DNA of 64,000 nt from Cymbomonas tetramitiformis (GCA_001247695.2 LGRX02027230.1:1-64000), one strand, 5' to 3'. Shown: positions 18,817 to 28,084, counted from the stretch's first letter. Notes: a model not told the origin generated them from the sequence alone. A program made the numbers and translations.

Positions 18817-21800
18817 ATGGAACTACTGGAAACTTTGAGATCTGTTCTATATGACGAGCACTGGCGCAATGACCTATTGGCTGAAGATGTGGAGAACAAG
18901 TTTATGCGAGTCTGGAAATTTCAGGCGCTAACTTTTTTCCACCTCTGCGGGTGTAGACCACGATGGTGGGTACGCCGTTTCTTACCTTTTTGGGACTGTA
19001 TGACGACGGAGGACTTAATGAAGTGGTATCGTGGAGAAGATCGGTTTGCAGTTTATGTACTTGTGTCGCCGTGGACGTCTCTGAGCTATGTTGGTAAGTC
19101 CTGGAACGGTGTGACGAAGAGATCACTGGAGCACCTGCAAGTGACACAAAATCCGAGTAAACGAGGAGCCCGTAAGCTTTATGGCTTCTTGCGATCCTAT
19201 GGTATTTTTAATTATGTATGCTTACCACTCGCCTTCTTCAGATCCAAGACCGACACCGACACTGCGGAATTGAGACTTATCCGTCTGACGCAACACCCGA
19301 ATCATACTCTGAACACTCAGGGATTTCGGAGACAGCGATCTGGACCCACTAAGAAGAAACAGCGATCCTTTGCCCACCTTAGAGGACGCACACGCAGACC
19401 CTTGCAGGCACGAGGCGAGGGCAACAATTTTTATGATGAAGGGCAGACGGCCCTTACTGTATGGTATAATGAGGAATGGAACGGCACTAATCTTATGACC
19501 TGGCTGGCCAAGTTTGAGAATGGAGACCTACTTTTGAACTCTCTGAAGTCAGTACGCGGCCTGATTGACGGCTCTGACTGGGACACAGTGAGAACTAAAT
19601 TCGGTAAGAGTGAGAGCACCGTTACCTGGGCGGCTGGCGACAAGATCTCCTCGAAGTTGGGCGAGCTCGCGAAGCAGCTTAAACATAATGTCGCTGCAGT
19701 GGTCTTCGAGAAGATTTATGAGCTCTCGCGTGATCGCTGGGCCAATTGGGTGGTCAAGGGCCTTATCAGACGCCCTGCAACTTGCCCTGTGCTATTTAAG
19801 TTTACGCTGGAGCAACTGGTCAGAGTTTTCGAGGCTATACGCTCATACTTCAACTGGCAGCAGCGTGCCTCACTAAGAGCCAAGGTAGCTCTAGCCGCCA
19901 GCCGCACTCACGGCTTTCCACTGCGAGGTGTCTATGTCTTGAGAGTTCCGGCGGCGACGACCTGGGACCGTATCGACTTGAAGAGCCTGGCTCGAGCGGC
20001 GCTTCGACATTTGAAACTGAGCTGGCGCGTCACCAACTTTGTCACTCGGAGGACTACTGTCGTACAGACGCGTACACGGAAGCTCGACTCGACCTTCTGC
20101 AACTTCAGGGAGCTGGCAGCTCGGACCACAGCACCCCCGTGCATGTGCCACACAGCGTCACCCAGTTTGCCCAGAGACGAAGAAGGGCACGTTTGTGCGA
20201 GAACCACTGACCTCAGCGACACGGTCCTCGCCCCGCTTGCACACAGTCTCAAAGACACCCCAGCCTTCAGTATCGACTGCCAGGAGTCTGCCCGCGAAGC
20301 CTGCTTGGACTATGTCAACGTGTTCGCCGGGTATTCGACGAAATGCGAGGATGAGAAGGTGGACGCGATTCTTCCGCTGCTCTTCGAGGTGGAGGGATGC
20401 AGCTACAACGCGGTGAAGAGCTCAGAGCGCACGCTTCAGGCAAAGAAGGTGAAAGGTGTGGCGACCTCTATCGAGCAGTGGACTGTCTGGTTCACTGTGA
20501 GACGTGGGAATTGTCTTGTGATGCGTGTTCTTTGGACCCGAATGAAGAGACTAGTAGCCCGCCTTGCTGCTATGGAGACGTCTGGCGCTGTTGCTACGGG
20601 TTCCCTGAGAGGGTATCTTATCTTTATTGCGCAGCGAATGGTTTTCTGGGTGGATCATATTACCCGTGACTATTGGATCTTCCCCTACCCTGACCAAGAT
20701 GTCCTTCGCTCTGTTCTCACTCTGACTGCGGAGTTATTTGCGACCCCCTTTGATGTTAATCTTAAATCCACTGTGTTCTTTACCCCTTATGAAGAGGACA
20801 CTGCTTTTGCCGCGGGCCTGGATGCTCATAGCTACTGGTGGCAGTTGATGGCTTTTGGAAACCCCTTGTATACCCGACGTTGTATTTTACGAGCGATTCA
20901 ACACGCTGTGGACTCTGCTCGTGGAGCGCGGACGGCGGTCAGGATTGTACTCACTGTTCCTGCCTGGGAAGACTATACTAAAATTCCCTTCGTCCACAGG
21001 TTCTTGCAGCTGAAGCGCGATGTTTTCAGATTCCTCGCCCCACAATCTGCTCTGGGGTACGAGGACCGCTCGACTGGGGCACGCTTTGATGTGGACGTAC
21101 TGCTTATCCAGAACGCGGCGGCCAAGAGACAACACCCGGTGACGGCGGGGGGACTGGCCAGGTTGGGGAGGCACTTCAGGGGGCGGCTGAAACAGGGGCC
21201 CAATTATTCGGAGAGTTGGGTTGCACCTTTCTGTGCAGCACGCGCGTCACTGAACGAGGAGAGATGGGACGTGGAGCCTCTTTGCCGGCAGTTGGTCACA
21301 GCTGCCAGGAGAATGAAGGTGGCGGCGGAGTTGCAACTGAAGCTGCGGGGTTCGGTGCAGCGATGGGCGCAAGAACAGGGGGTGCCTGCAGGCAGGACAG
21401 ATTGCACGCAGTGGGGTACGGTGAACGTGACTGAGTATCGTCTAGCGCTGGCGGCTTGTGAATTAACTGCACGATTCCCACTGGACCGTAATGGAGCGGT
21501 GGGTGGACTGATGTGCCAGCGAAAATATTTTCAGCTCCTGGTGAAGGAGCGGGAGACCAGCGCCGCGCAGTTTGAGAAGATCGACGGGACGGTTGCCTCG
21601 GTAATGGAGAAGATGAGCCGTGAGTTCAATGCGAAGATGCTTCACACCGTCGCCAGGTTTGATGCGAACGGGTTTTTTGGCACTCTTTATGTCCTTATTA
21701 AGGACAAGTGCAACGCGATGCAACTGTACCGGCCTATCCAGCCGAATTATTCCAGTCCGATCGCACTAGCACAGAACAGACTTGGCAGAGCGGCTGATTT

Positions 21801-22875
21801 TATTGTGGACGCACTCGGCAGTGCCTTTACCCTCGGAGGCACACACCGCCTCAAGGGAAGAATCGCTGACTTTAATGCGAGGGCGGCAAAGGGTGCCCAC
21901 AGGGTGTACGGCGCTACCTTCGACGTGAAAGACCAATTTTCTAACGTGGATCACGACTTGGCCACCAGAGCGATCACTGCCACGGTTGACAGGTGGGGGG
22001 CGAGCTCCTCCGTGCAATCCGTTCTCGTCAAAACTCGCGGACGGCGAGGTGTATGTCTCTGGACGAAGGGAGTTCCCACCAGGACCGCAGTCCGTATCAC
22101 ACGAGCGAAACTGATTCATGGGCTGATTTTATCTTTGCGTAACAACTTTATTTGGATCGCGGGGGTTCTGGTCAGACAGACGCGCGGGATTGGTATGGGT
22201 GGACGTGACAGCCCCTCAGTTGCCGGATTGGTTTGTGCTTATGGTGAGAGAGAGTTCTCCGAGTCTCTACGTGCTGATGCATATTTTATTAATCTTATGC
22301 AGTTTATGAGGCAAGCTGATGACTGCCTCGTTCTGGTTATTTTTATGACCGGCACACCCGTGGAGTGGGCACATATCAGGGGAATCCTACGCAGGTATCG
22401 TGACGGGTGCTATATTGCAGGGATGCGGGTTCTTCAAACGGGGGGTGCGTGCACGAGCTTGTGCACCACGGACCGTCTGGAGTTCTGCGGGATGGAGGTT
22501 AGCTTCGCCGAACAACAATGCGGTATCCGACCAATGACACAGAACGAGAAGCGGGGATCCCTCGGCCTTTATGACACACCTCGGGCTTTCCCTTTTGTTA
22601 ATTGGGCTTCCACGTGCACCCGCGCCCGTAAGTTTATCACTCTGATCGGCGCCCTCCACAGGATTTTTTGTCACTCTTCACACGAACTGCTTATGCTGAT
22701 CGCACTGACCAAACTGGAAATGGAACTGCTCCGAGCAGGCTACCCGACAACCTGGCTACGGGATGGTATCTTTGCAGTTGCTGGCAGCACGGCACTCGAC
22801 TTCTGGCAGCGCACTGCGTCCCGCGTGCGGCAACACCGACTCGAGGGCCCCACGTCACTGCTTTTTCTCGATTGA
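18817..22875 (+). CDS. GIY-YIG endonuclease / reverse transcriptase (Penelope-like ORF2)
   Basis: 1352 aa. Seen: a GIY-YIG fold at about residues 76-170 (FAVYVLVSPWTSLSYVGKS, then RSLEHL, the catalytic-type Glu in TAELRLIRL, and NTQGFRR); a middle part of roughly 650 residues with no motif I know; then a reverse transcriptase with motif A TFDVKDQFSNVDHD (about 1033), motif B-like GIGMGGRDSPSVAG (about 1124) and motif C RQADDCLVLV (about 1165), followed by a thumb-like helical tail. The nuclease would nick the target and the RT copy the RNA from it. Odd points: the aromatic residue usual in YxDD is Gln here, and the protein is long for the family because of the middle region. Confidence 0.82.
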   Translation: MELLETLRSVLYDEHWRNDLLAEDVENKFMRVWKFQALTFFHLCGCRPRWWVRRFLPFWDCMTTEDLMKWYRGEDRFAVYVLVSPWTSLSYVGKSWNGVTKRSLEHLQVTQNPSKRGARKLYGFLRSYGIFNYVCLPLAFFRSKTDTDTAELRLIRLTQHPNHTLNTQGFRRQRSGPTKKKQRSFAHLRGRTRRPLQARGEGNNFYDEGQTALTVWYNEEWNGTNLMTWLAKFENGDLLLNSLKSVRGLIDGSDWDTVRTKFGKSESTVTWAAGDKISSKLGELAKQLKHNVAAVVFEKIYELSRDRWANWVVKGLIRRPATCPVLFKFTLEQLVRVFEAIRSYFNWQQRASLRAKVALAASRTHGFPLRGVYVLRVPAATTWDRIDLKSLARAALRHLKLSWRVTNFVTRRTTVVQTRTRKLDSTFCNFRELAARTTAPPCMCHTASPSLPRDEEGHVCARTTDLSDTVLAPLAHSLKDTPAFSIDCQESAREACLDYVNVFAGYSTKCEDEKVDAILPLLFEVEGCSYNAVKSSERTLQAKKVKGVATSIEQWTVWFTVRRGNCLVMRVLWTRMKRLVARLAAMETSGAVATGSLRGYLIFIAQRMVFWVDHITRDYWIFPYPDQDVLRSVLTLTAELFATPFDVNLKSTVFFTPYEEDTAFAAGLDAHSYWWQLMAFGNPLYTRRCILRAIQHAVDSARGARTAVRIVLTVPAWEDYTKIPFVHRFLQLKRDVFRFLAPQSALGYEDRSTGARFDVDVLLIQNAAAKRQHPVTAGGLARLGRHFRGRLKQGPNYSESWVAPFCAARASLNEERWDVEPLCRQLVTAARRMKVAAELQLKLRGSVQRWAQEQGVPAGRTDCTQWGTVNVTEYRLALAACELTARFPLDRNGAVGGLMCQRKYFQLLVKERETSAAQFEKIDGTVASVMEKMSREFNAKMLHTVARFDANGFFGTLYVLIKDKCNAMQLYRPIQPNYSSPIALAQNRLGRAADFIVDALGSAFTLGGTHRLKGRIADFNARAAKGAHRVYGATFDVKDQFSNVDHDLATRAITATVDRWGASSSVQSVLVKTRGRRGVCLWTKGVPTRTAVRITRAKLIHGLILSLRNNFIWIAGVLVRQTRGIGMGGRDSPSVAGLVCAYGEREFSESLRADAYFINLMQFMRQADDCLVLVIFMTGTPVEWAHIRGILRRYRDGCYIAGMRVLQTGGACTSLCTTDRLEFCGMEVSFAEQQCGIRPMTQNEKRGSLGLYDTPRAFPFVNWASTCTRARKFITLIGALHRIFCHSSHELLMLIALTKLEMELLRAGYPTTWLRDGIFAVAGSTALDFWQRTASRVRQHRLEGPTSLLFLD

Positions 22876-23437
22876 GTCACGGTGCTCCGTTTGATTTATT
22901 ATACTTTGTTTTATGATTTGGTTTTGTTTTGGGCATACGAATGATTACCCCTCTCGGGACGATGGTTATTACGTTATTCTCTCTGGAATTTCCTGACGCC
23001 TTCGTGAGACAGTTGATTTACAAAGTTTTCAGAATTCATGGGGCATACTCCCTGACTGTGTTTTGGCTTGCACAGTGACTCCCGCTTGTTCGGCTCTGCT
23101 TATTTGGGCCTGCTTGCTTGCCACAATGCTATCTATGCTCGATCTTCAATGTGTATTACGTTATATTCTCTGATTTTCTTCTACGAGCACGTAAGACAGA
23201 TGGATTTTCGAGCTCACACTTTTGCCTTATTCACACAGTCATATGGTTACTGCCTGTCTTACGTTATTTTCTCTTGAAATCTCTGACGCCTACGTGAGAC
23301 AAACTGAAATTCTTGTCACCTTTATTTCGTGCCTGCATATCTTGCACTGAACTGTTGATCTCTAATCTAGCATAACTTTACACAGGCCAACTGCTCCTGT
23401 GTGCATACATAGCCAATTATGGCTTCGGAGTTTCCAG
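22876..23437 (+). other. 3' untranslated region of the Penelope-like element with three imperfect repeats
   Basis: No gene. A word close to ACGTTATTCTCTCTGG..CTGACGCCTTCGTGAGACA occurs three times, at about 22971-23013, 23158-23199 and 23260-23300, each ending in CGTRAGACA. Repeated 3' structure may be what the reverse transcriptase recognises; that is inference. Confidence 0.55.
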
Positions 23438-23486
23438 TCCTACTGATGAGCTGTGCCTGAAGGCGGCCAGTGAAAGTACTCTAGGA
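23438..23486 (+). ncRNA. Hammerhead ribozyme motif (type I, very short stem III)
   Basis: Read 5' to 3': stem I strand TCCTA (23438-23442); core CTGATGA (23443-23449); stem II GCTG/CAGT with an inner GCC-TGAA-GGC hairpin and asymmetric internal loop (23450-23471); core GAAA (23472-23475); stem III G-TA-C with the A-U core pair; cleavage triplet ending CTC, cut predicted after 23481; stem I return strand TAGGA (23482-23486), fully complementary to the first. All conserved core positions are present. Penelope-like elements are known to carry hammerheads in their terminal repeats, which supports the call. The two-base loop on stem III is very tight; such minimal versions may act as dimers. Confidence 0.8.
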
Positions 23487-23602
23487 AGCCTAAAAACACT
23501 GCATTATGACGGTATTATTTTTATGAGAAATATTGCTTTCATCAACTGCTTTGTTATATACAACGAGTGAACCTCTGTATACAATAATTTAATCTTTAAC
23601 TA
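23462..23602 (+). repeat. Penelope pLTR, downstream copy
   Basis: Identical to 17320-17460. It contains the second half of the hammerhead, including the cleavage site. Confidence 0.9.
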
Positions 23603-24194
23603 TCAAGATTATTAGAAATGTATTGCTGAAACGAAATAAAACGTTTGAACTATACAAAACATTAGGCATTAAAATTGGCGATACGGTTCGATTACGTGTG
23701 CGCGCAAAAACATTTGACAAAGAATCTCAACGTTGGTCAACAAAGGTCTATAAAGTTAAGATGAGACAAGGCAATTCATTTATTGTAGAAGATGTTGAAG
23801 ACAACGAACGTTTATAGCAAGGGCGTACAAGCCTAGAGAACTTTTAGAAGTCAAAGGACCTATAGCTAAATCCTCCAAAAATACTCGAGGTACTCAAGGT
23901 ATCTCTAAAGAGGCGCAGAATGAAACGGTTGCTCGAAAGTTAAAAAAAGAGGGCATCGACAAAATTGTGGAAGTAAAACGTTCGCGAAATTACGATGGAC
24001 ATAAAGTACGAGTATTCATAGATGATAAGAAATCTCCCAACTATCAAAAAACATTAACAGGGCATCTAAAACTGAATAAAGTCAAACGATCTAGGCGCAA
24101 ATATGAGTTGATATTTGACGCCAAAAATGAAGAAAACGAGTTTGTAGATTTGCCCGACCCAACAATTACCGTCTTAGACGCGAAGGCATTTTAA
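23603..24194 (+). pseudogene. Integrase, 3' part (SH3-like and C-terminal region)
   Basis: Resumes the integrase frame right after the Penelope repeat: KIIRNVLLKRNKTFELYKTL, then IKIGDTVRLRVRAKTFDKES, RWSTKVYKV and a beta-rich stretch, the SH3-like barrel that follows the catalytic core in Maverick-type integrases. After DNER, at the TTT of 23811-23813, the frame shifts by one: the old frame stops at 23815, while the neighbouring frame reads FIARAYKPRELLEVKGP, the expected continuation, and goes on to 24194. The last 75 residues (VEVKRSRNYDGHKVRVFID, KSPNYQKTLTGHLKLNKVK) form a further basic domain. Its stop codon overlaps that of the convergent gene at 24191. Confidence 0.85.
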
Positions 24195-24796
24195 CATTCA
24201 TCTACAAACTCCAATGTACTGTTATCTTCATGAGGTTTTAATAACATTTGTGAAACCTTGTAACTAATGCCAAATTGTCCATTTATAATCCAAATTCCCG
24301 CAACTTGCACGATGGCTTTGATATTTGCATACTTTGTTTTATGTATTTGAAGAAGTGTTTGTACTCCGGTATCGCCTTCGAACACTTGGACATCGTCAAT
24401 AGGTACTTGACATTTGAATAATGGCGAATAATTTTCGTTTGCCGGTTGTTTGATTGAGGAATTGAAAAATTCTTTAATGACTTCTTGGTTGTAGTTTTTT
24501 CTTTTTAACCACTTGAACGCGTTTGTCGTGGCAGTCTCGATTACCTTTTGATCGATCGCCTTTAACATTTCCGAAAACGATTTGTTTTCATCATTTAGCG
24601 ATAGATTAAGGTAATATTTGTCACTGTCTTTAAAAGAACTTACACCAAACGGTGCTGTTAGATAAGGTGTTTGGATATAGAATGGTTTGTTGTCATATCT
24701 TATGTTCACATATGATCCTCCTCGAGATAGTGTTTTTATGTCTTCGCAAGAGATTTTAGCAATGTTAAAAGTTTGGGAAGTTGTTGGATAAATCAT
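24191..24796 (-). CDS. Probable viral single-strand DNA-binding protein
   Basis: 201 aa, intact. Seen: NIRYDNKPFYIQTPYLTAPF, then GVSSFKDSDKYYLNLSL, a helical KAIDQKVIETATTNAFKWLK, and a short acidic C-terminus with an aromatic residue (LEFVDEC). The KPxxIQTPxLxxPFGVSxF pattern followed by a beta-rich core recalls an OB-fold protein family of algal giant viruses and PLVs, and the acidic aromatic tail recalls phage T7 gp2.5-type SSBs. I assign this from memory of the pattern, so the function is a good guess rather than proven. It would coat DNA during replication by the PolB and primase-helicase. Confidence 0.6.
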   Translation of the reverse strand: MIYPTTSQTFNIAKISCEDIKTLSRGGSYVNIRYDNKPFYIQTPYLTAPFGVSSFKDSDKYYLNLSLNDENKSFSEMLKAIDQKVIETATTNAFKWLKRKNYNQEVIKEFFNSSIKQPANENYSPLFKCQVPIDDVQVFEGDTGVQTLLQIHKTKYANIKAIVQVAGIWIINGQFGISYKVSQMLLKPHEDNSTLEFVDEC

Positions 24797-24879
24797 AAAA
24801 GTGCGCTGCCTATAATATTAGTTAAACATATTTTTAAACAATTAATTTCGACGCAAGATGAGAAGAAATTTCTAACTTT

Positions 24880-24944
24880 GGGGGGAAATGGTTATAATAT
24901 GCATATATCTTAAAGATAATGTGGAATTGTAACCAATTCACCCC
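24880..24944. repeat. Conserved intergenic palindrome, copy D
   Basis: GGGGGGAAATGGTTATAATA, a centre ATATCTTAAAGATAATG, then TTGTAACCAATTCACCCC and a T run. It lies upstream of the SSB-like gene and is the last virus-type feature before host-like repeats. Confidence 0.75.
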
Positions 24945-24989
24945 TTTTTTGCGTTTAGTCCGCTTCTCACTTCGTCCTCCCTTTGTTTC

Positions 24990-25123
24990 AGTAGTAAGTG
25001 TACGACTACGGTGTTCCGACCATCTCACATTTTCTACAATGCTACCACAATAATCGAGGCGCTTGCGCCTCTATCGGTAGTCAGTGTAGGGCGGAGGGAC
25101 ACCGTAGTCGTACACTTACTACT
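24990..25123. repeat. Perfect 25-bp inverted repeat around 84 bp
   Basis: The left arm AGTAGTAAGTGTACGACTAC(GGTGT) at 24990-25014 is the exact complement of 25099-25123. A separate small palindrome, GAGGCGC/GCGCCTC, lies at 25056-25071. No flanking duplication was found. It could be a small inverted-repeat element or part of the right terminus of the integrated virus. Confidence 0.7.
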
Positions 25124-25126
25124 AAC

Positions 25127-25860
25127 GCACGGGAAGCCCTTGGCTGTTTGGCATGTATCGGGTTTGGGTCCATTCGAGCCCAAACCCAATAAATCTGCCA
25201 AAGAAATAAACTGATCATTTCGCGAACAATGTATCTCAGTCCTTGAGCTTCAGGAAACTTAAAGAGATATATCTCGAGAGTATTTGTGGAAAGTCTCGTG
25301 CGCTAGAACGCATGGGAAGCCCTTGGCTGTTTGGCATGTATTGGGTTTGGGTACATTCGAGCCCAAACCCAATAAATCTGCCAAAGAAATAAACCGTTCG
25401 TTTCGGGCACAGTCTATGCCAGTCCTTGAGCTTCAAGCAAGTTAAATGTATATTTCTCGACAATATTTGTGGAAAGTCTCGTGAGCTAGAACGCACGGAA
25501 AGCCCTTGGCTGTTTGGAATATATTGGGTTTGGGTACATTCGAGCCCAAACCCAATAAATCTGCCAAGGAAATAAACTGTTTGTTTCGCAAACAATGTAT
25601 CTCAGTCCTTGTGCTTTAGGGAACTTGAAGATATATATCTTGGCAAAATATCAGCGTAGTTTCGTTTGCTAGGAAGCACGGGAAGACCTTGACTGTTTGG
25701 CATTTGTTGGTTTGGGTACATGAAAACCCAAACCCAAAAAGCTCTTTGTCATGGAAGTGACCTTCTCGTGCATACTTGACGACAATCCTTGCGCGCAAGA
25801 TGGTGAACTAATATTACTCTCAGCAAATTTAGTACAAAGTTTCGTGCGCTAACACAGAGG
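25127..25860. repeat. Tandem 183-bp satellite, about four units
   Basis: Unit starts near 25127, 25310, 25493 and 25676 (GCACGGGAAGCCCTTGGCTG and variants), each later carrying CATTCGAGCCCAAACCCAAT and AATCTGCCAAAGAAATAAA. The fourth unit is diverged. The spacing is 183 bp each time. Short open frames here are by-products of the repeat. Confidence 0.85.
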
Positions 25861-28084
25861 ACTTCGATGTGGTTGGGTTCGAACCCAAGCAAGGTTGGCA
25901 TGCTCAACCTTGACTTCCACACCCCAAGAGGTCGCGATGACGCCATAAACCCAAAAAGATAAATCAGTCTCTAACTTATCACACCTCGATGCTCCTCAAA
26001 CTTTGTATGCATATTCAAAGTGAGTTGAATAAGACGTGAGAACAAGGTGGGTCCGATGTGGCTGGGTGTGATCCCAAGCTAGGTTGCCCTAGACTTCCAC
26101 ACCACAAGAAAGCGCGCCCCTCCTCGCCATCGGAAAACCTGCGACACAAGCTGCACAAAATGAGTATCGTGAGTTGGCACATATGCATAAGTAAACTGAA
26201 AAATAGAAGCAGCCAAACACTTCCGAAATCCCTGCGCATAACACAGCAGCCACGACATCGTTCCGCCCATGAGGCGAAGCGAAGGACCGTTGAGAAAATT
26301 ATGAGCAGCAGATGTTGGTGCGCAGCTCTTTATCCTTGAGCTAGTCAACGCCAACGGCAATCGTATCCGCGATATCGATGGAAGATAAATTGATGATGAT
26401 TTAATAATCCTGGAAATTAAATTCACGATGACACGCGAGACGATGCGAGACGATATGACCGTCACGCTGGTTCAGAATTTTTTCGGGATTGAGACAGAAA
26501 CGACGTGTGAATTCCAGCGCGTATAACCCTTCCCTTTTTCAAAAGAGGGGGAATCTTCGATTTTATCTCTGACTTTTCCCCCAATATTGCTCAGAGATCG
26601 AAGGCTGGTGGTAGGCTGGTAGCTAGTCGTTGGCTGGTGGTAGCTACCACTTACACGTGGGATTTTGTGGACAACGAACGAAAGTCAGTAAGTACGGAAG
26701 GTGAAGTATAAAGTAATTTGCTTTGTTCCTCAGAGAACATAAAGAGCAGACGAGGTCTATTTCGCATTTGATGGAATTTCGTTTTGACCCTCTCGTATGT
26801 ATTGTCAGAAAGGCGAAGATAAAAGAAAGGACAATGGAATAAGATGACTATGGGATTAGCGTCGAATTCTTTTGGGTAACTGCTTGAAGCAGCATTCTGA
26901 GAAATCGCTTTGGAGGCTCTGACATGGAACCTGTGAGCTTAAGGTTTAAGCCTCGGGACGCGGGAACTCGTCGCAGCACTGAGCAACGTCACACCATCGT
27001 TGATCAGTTGTCAACGAATGCGGCAGTAAATGAAGGTCGTATCATCAGCGAATTGTCTATCCGACTGCGTCGCACGATTTCATTGAGGTTCGCACATATT
27101 CACAATCCTTGCACGTTGTGGGGGTAGATTGTGGATACTGCATGTGCACGCGCACGAGTTGATTCCCAGTTCTTTCCAGTTTGTGAGTAGACGTTCACCA
27201 GCACCCTGTGTCGTGAATTTTATTCCTCGGCGAAGCTCATTGCTGTGCGAGGTAATGTCAGTTTTATTATCCAACCTCGGGGTGGTCACTGATGCTCTGT
27301 CCTGTCCTTTTGCAGGGATTTTTATTTAAATTTATTGAAGCATCTAGTTCTCTTTTGGATTTCAATCAGCGTGATGTTAGCTCAGTTTCGTGCGCAAAAC
27401 GCTGAAGTGGTATGTGCCCCTGCACTTAGGCCCTACTGACTGCCGATTGCACGGGGAAGGGCTAGGGCTAGAGTGAGAAGAAGCAGCACCGGGGATATGT
27501 GAGTCTTCGGTAGCGACGATAGGGCCGCTCCCATATCCACACTACGAGGTTGCCTTGAACTCGATCAAATGCAATTTCGGCTCCACCAGAGGCTAGCTGC
27601 CATTAATACCTGAAGGCTAAGACTCCTTAGAAGTCGTAACAAGTTCGAAACTAGTTGCTGTTAAGATAGAAGTCTTAGTCCAGTCAACAACCAGCCGGCG
27701 TCGCAGTTTCACTAAATGGCTATCGAACCGTCACAGCGATGTGCATAGTCTTAACTCATCTTTTGACAGAGCTATCACAAGTATTCTGCTTTTCACGAGG
27801 ACGCCGAGGGCCACTTGCGGGGAATAGAACTGCCGTAGGAATATGTCACAAATATTTAGCATTACGCCTTTTCCAGATCAGAGGTTTGGTTGAGCTTCCA
27901 GTTCTTCTAAGAACTGAGGCTTTTTTAAGAAAACTTGGCACCCATGGGTAACAGGTAGTGTCATCAGTGGCGGATCGGGGCCTTCCTCCAAAGTATGACT
28001 TGAAATTTATGGACTGGTTGAAGACCATGGTGAGCTACTAAGGATGGATACTCTGAAACTGCAACTTGAAACTTGTAACTAAGA
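25861..28084. other. Gene-free stretch with degraded repeat pieces
   Basis: Two related pieces share GATGTGGYTGGGT.YGA.CCCAAGC.AGGTTG and ACTTCCACACC (about 25866-25924 and 26048-26105). The rest shows no convincing gene, RNA or mobile element; open frames are short and without motifs. Confidence 0.5.

Larger units (their letters stand above)
17320..23602 (+). mobile_element. Penelope-like retroelement with N-terminal GIY-YIG and hammerhead ribozyme
   Basis: Identical 141-bp direct repeats (17320-17460, 23462-23602) enclose about 6 kb with two long frames: a Gag-like ORF1 and an ORF2 combining a GIY-YIG nuclease with a reverse transcriptase. There is no RNase H, DDE integrase or protease. 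GIY-YIG plus RT with LTR-like repeats (pLTRs) and a hammerhead motif defines Penelope-like elements. The nuclease at the N-terminus places it with the permuted Chlamys/Naiad-type lineages of algae and protists rather than the classic C-terminal form. No clear target duplication is seen (at most the two bases AT). Both frames are open and the repeats identical, so the copy is young. Confidence 0.85.

Noticed and set aside
25860..25900. GGGTTCGAACCC resembles a tRNA B box, suggesting a tRNA or SINE.
   Set aside because: No A box at proper distance and no cloverleaf; it is a variant of the local repeat.
27629..27643. AGAAGTCGTAACAAG matches the conserved 3' end of small-subunit rRNA.
   Set aside because: Only 15 bases agree; the flanks do not continue as rRNA.
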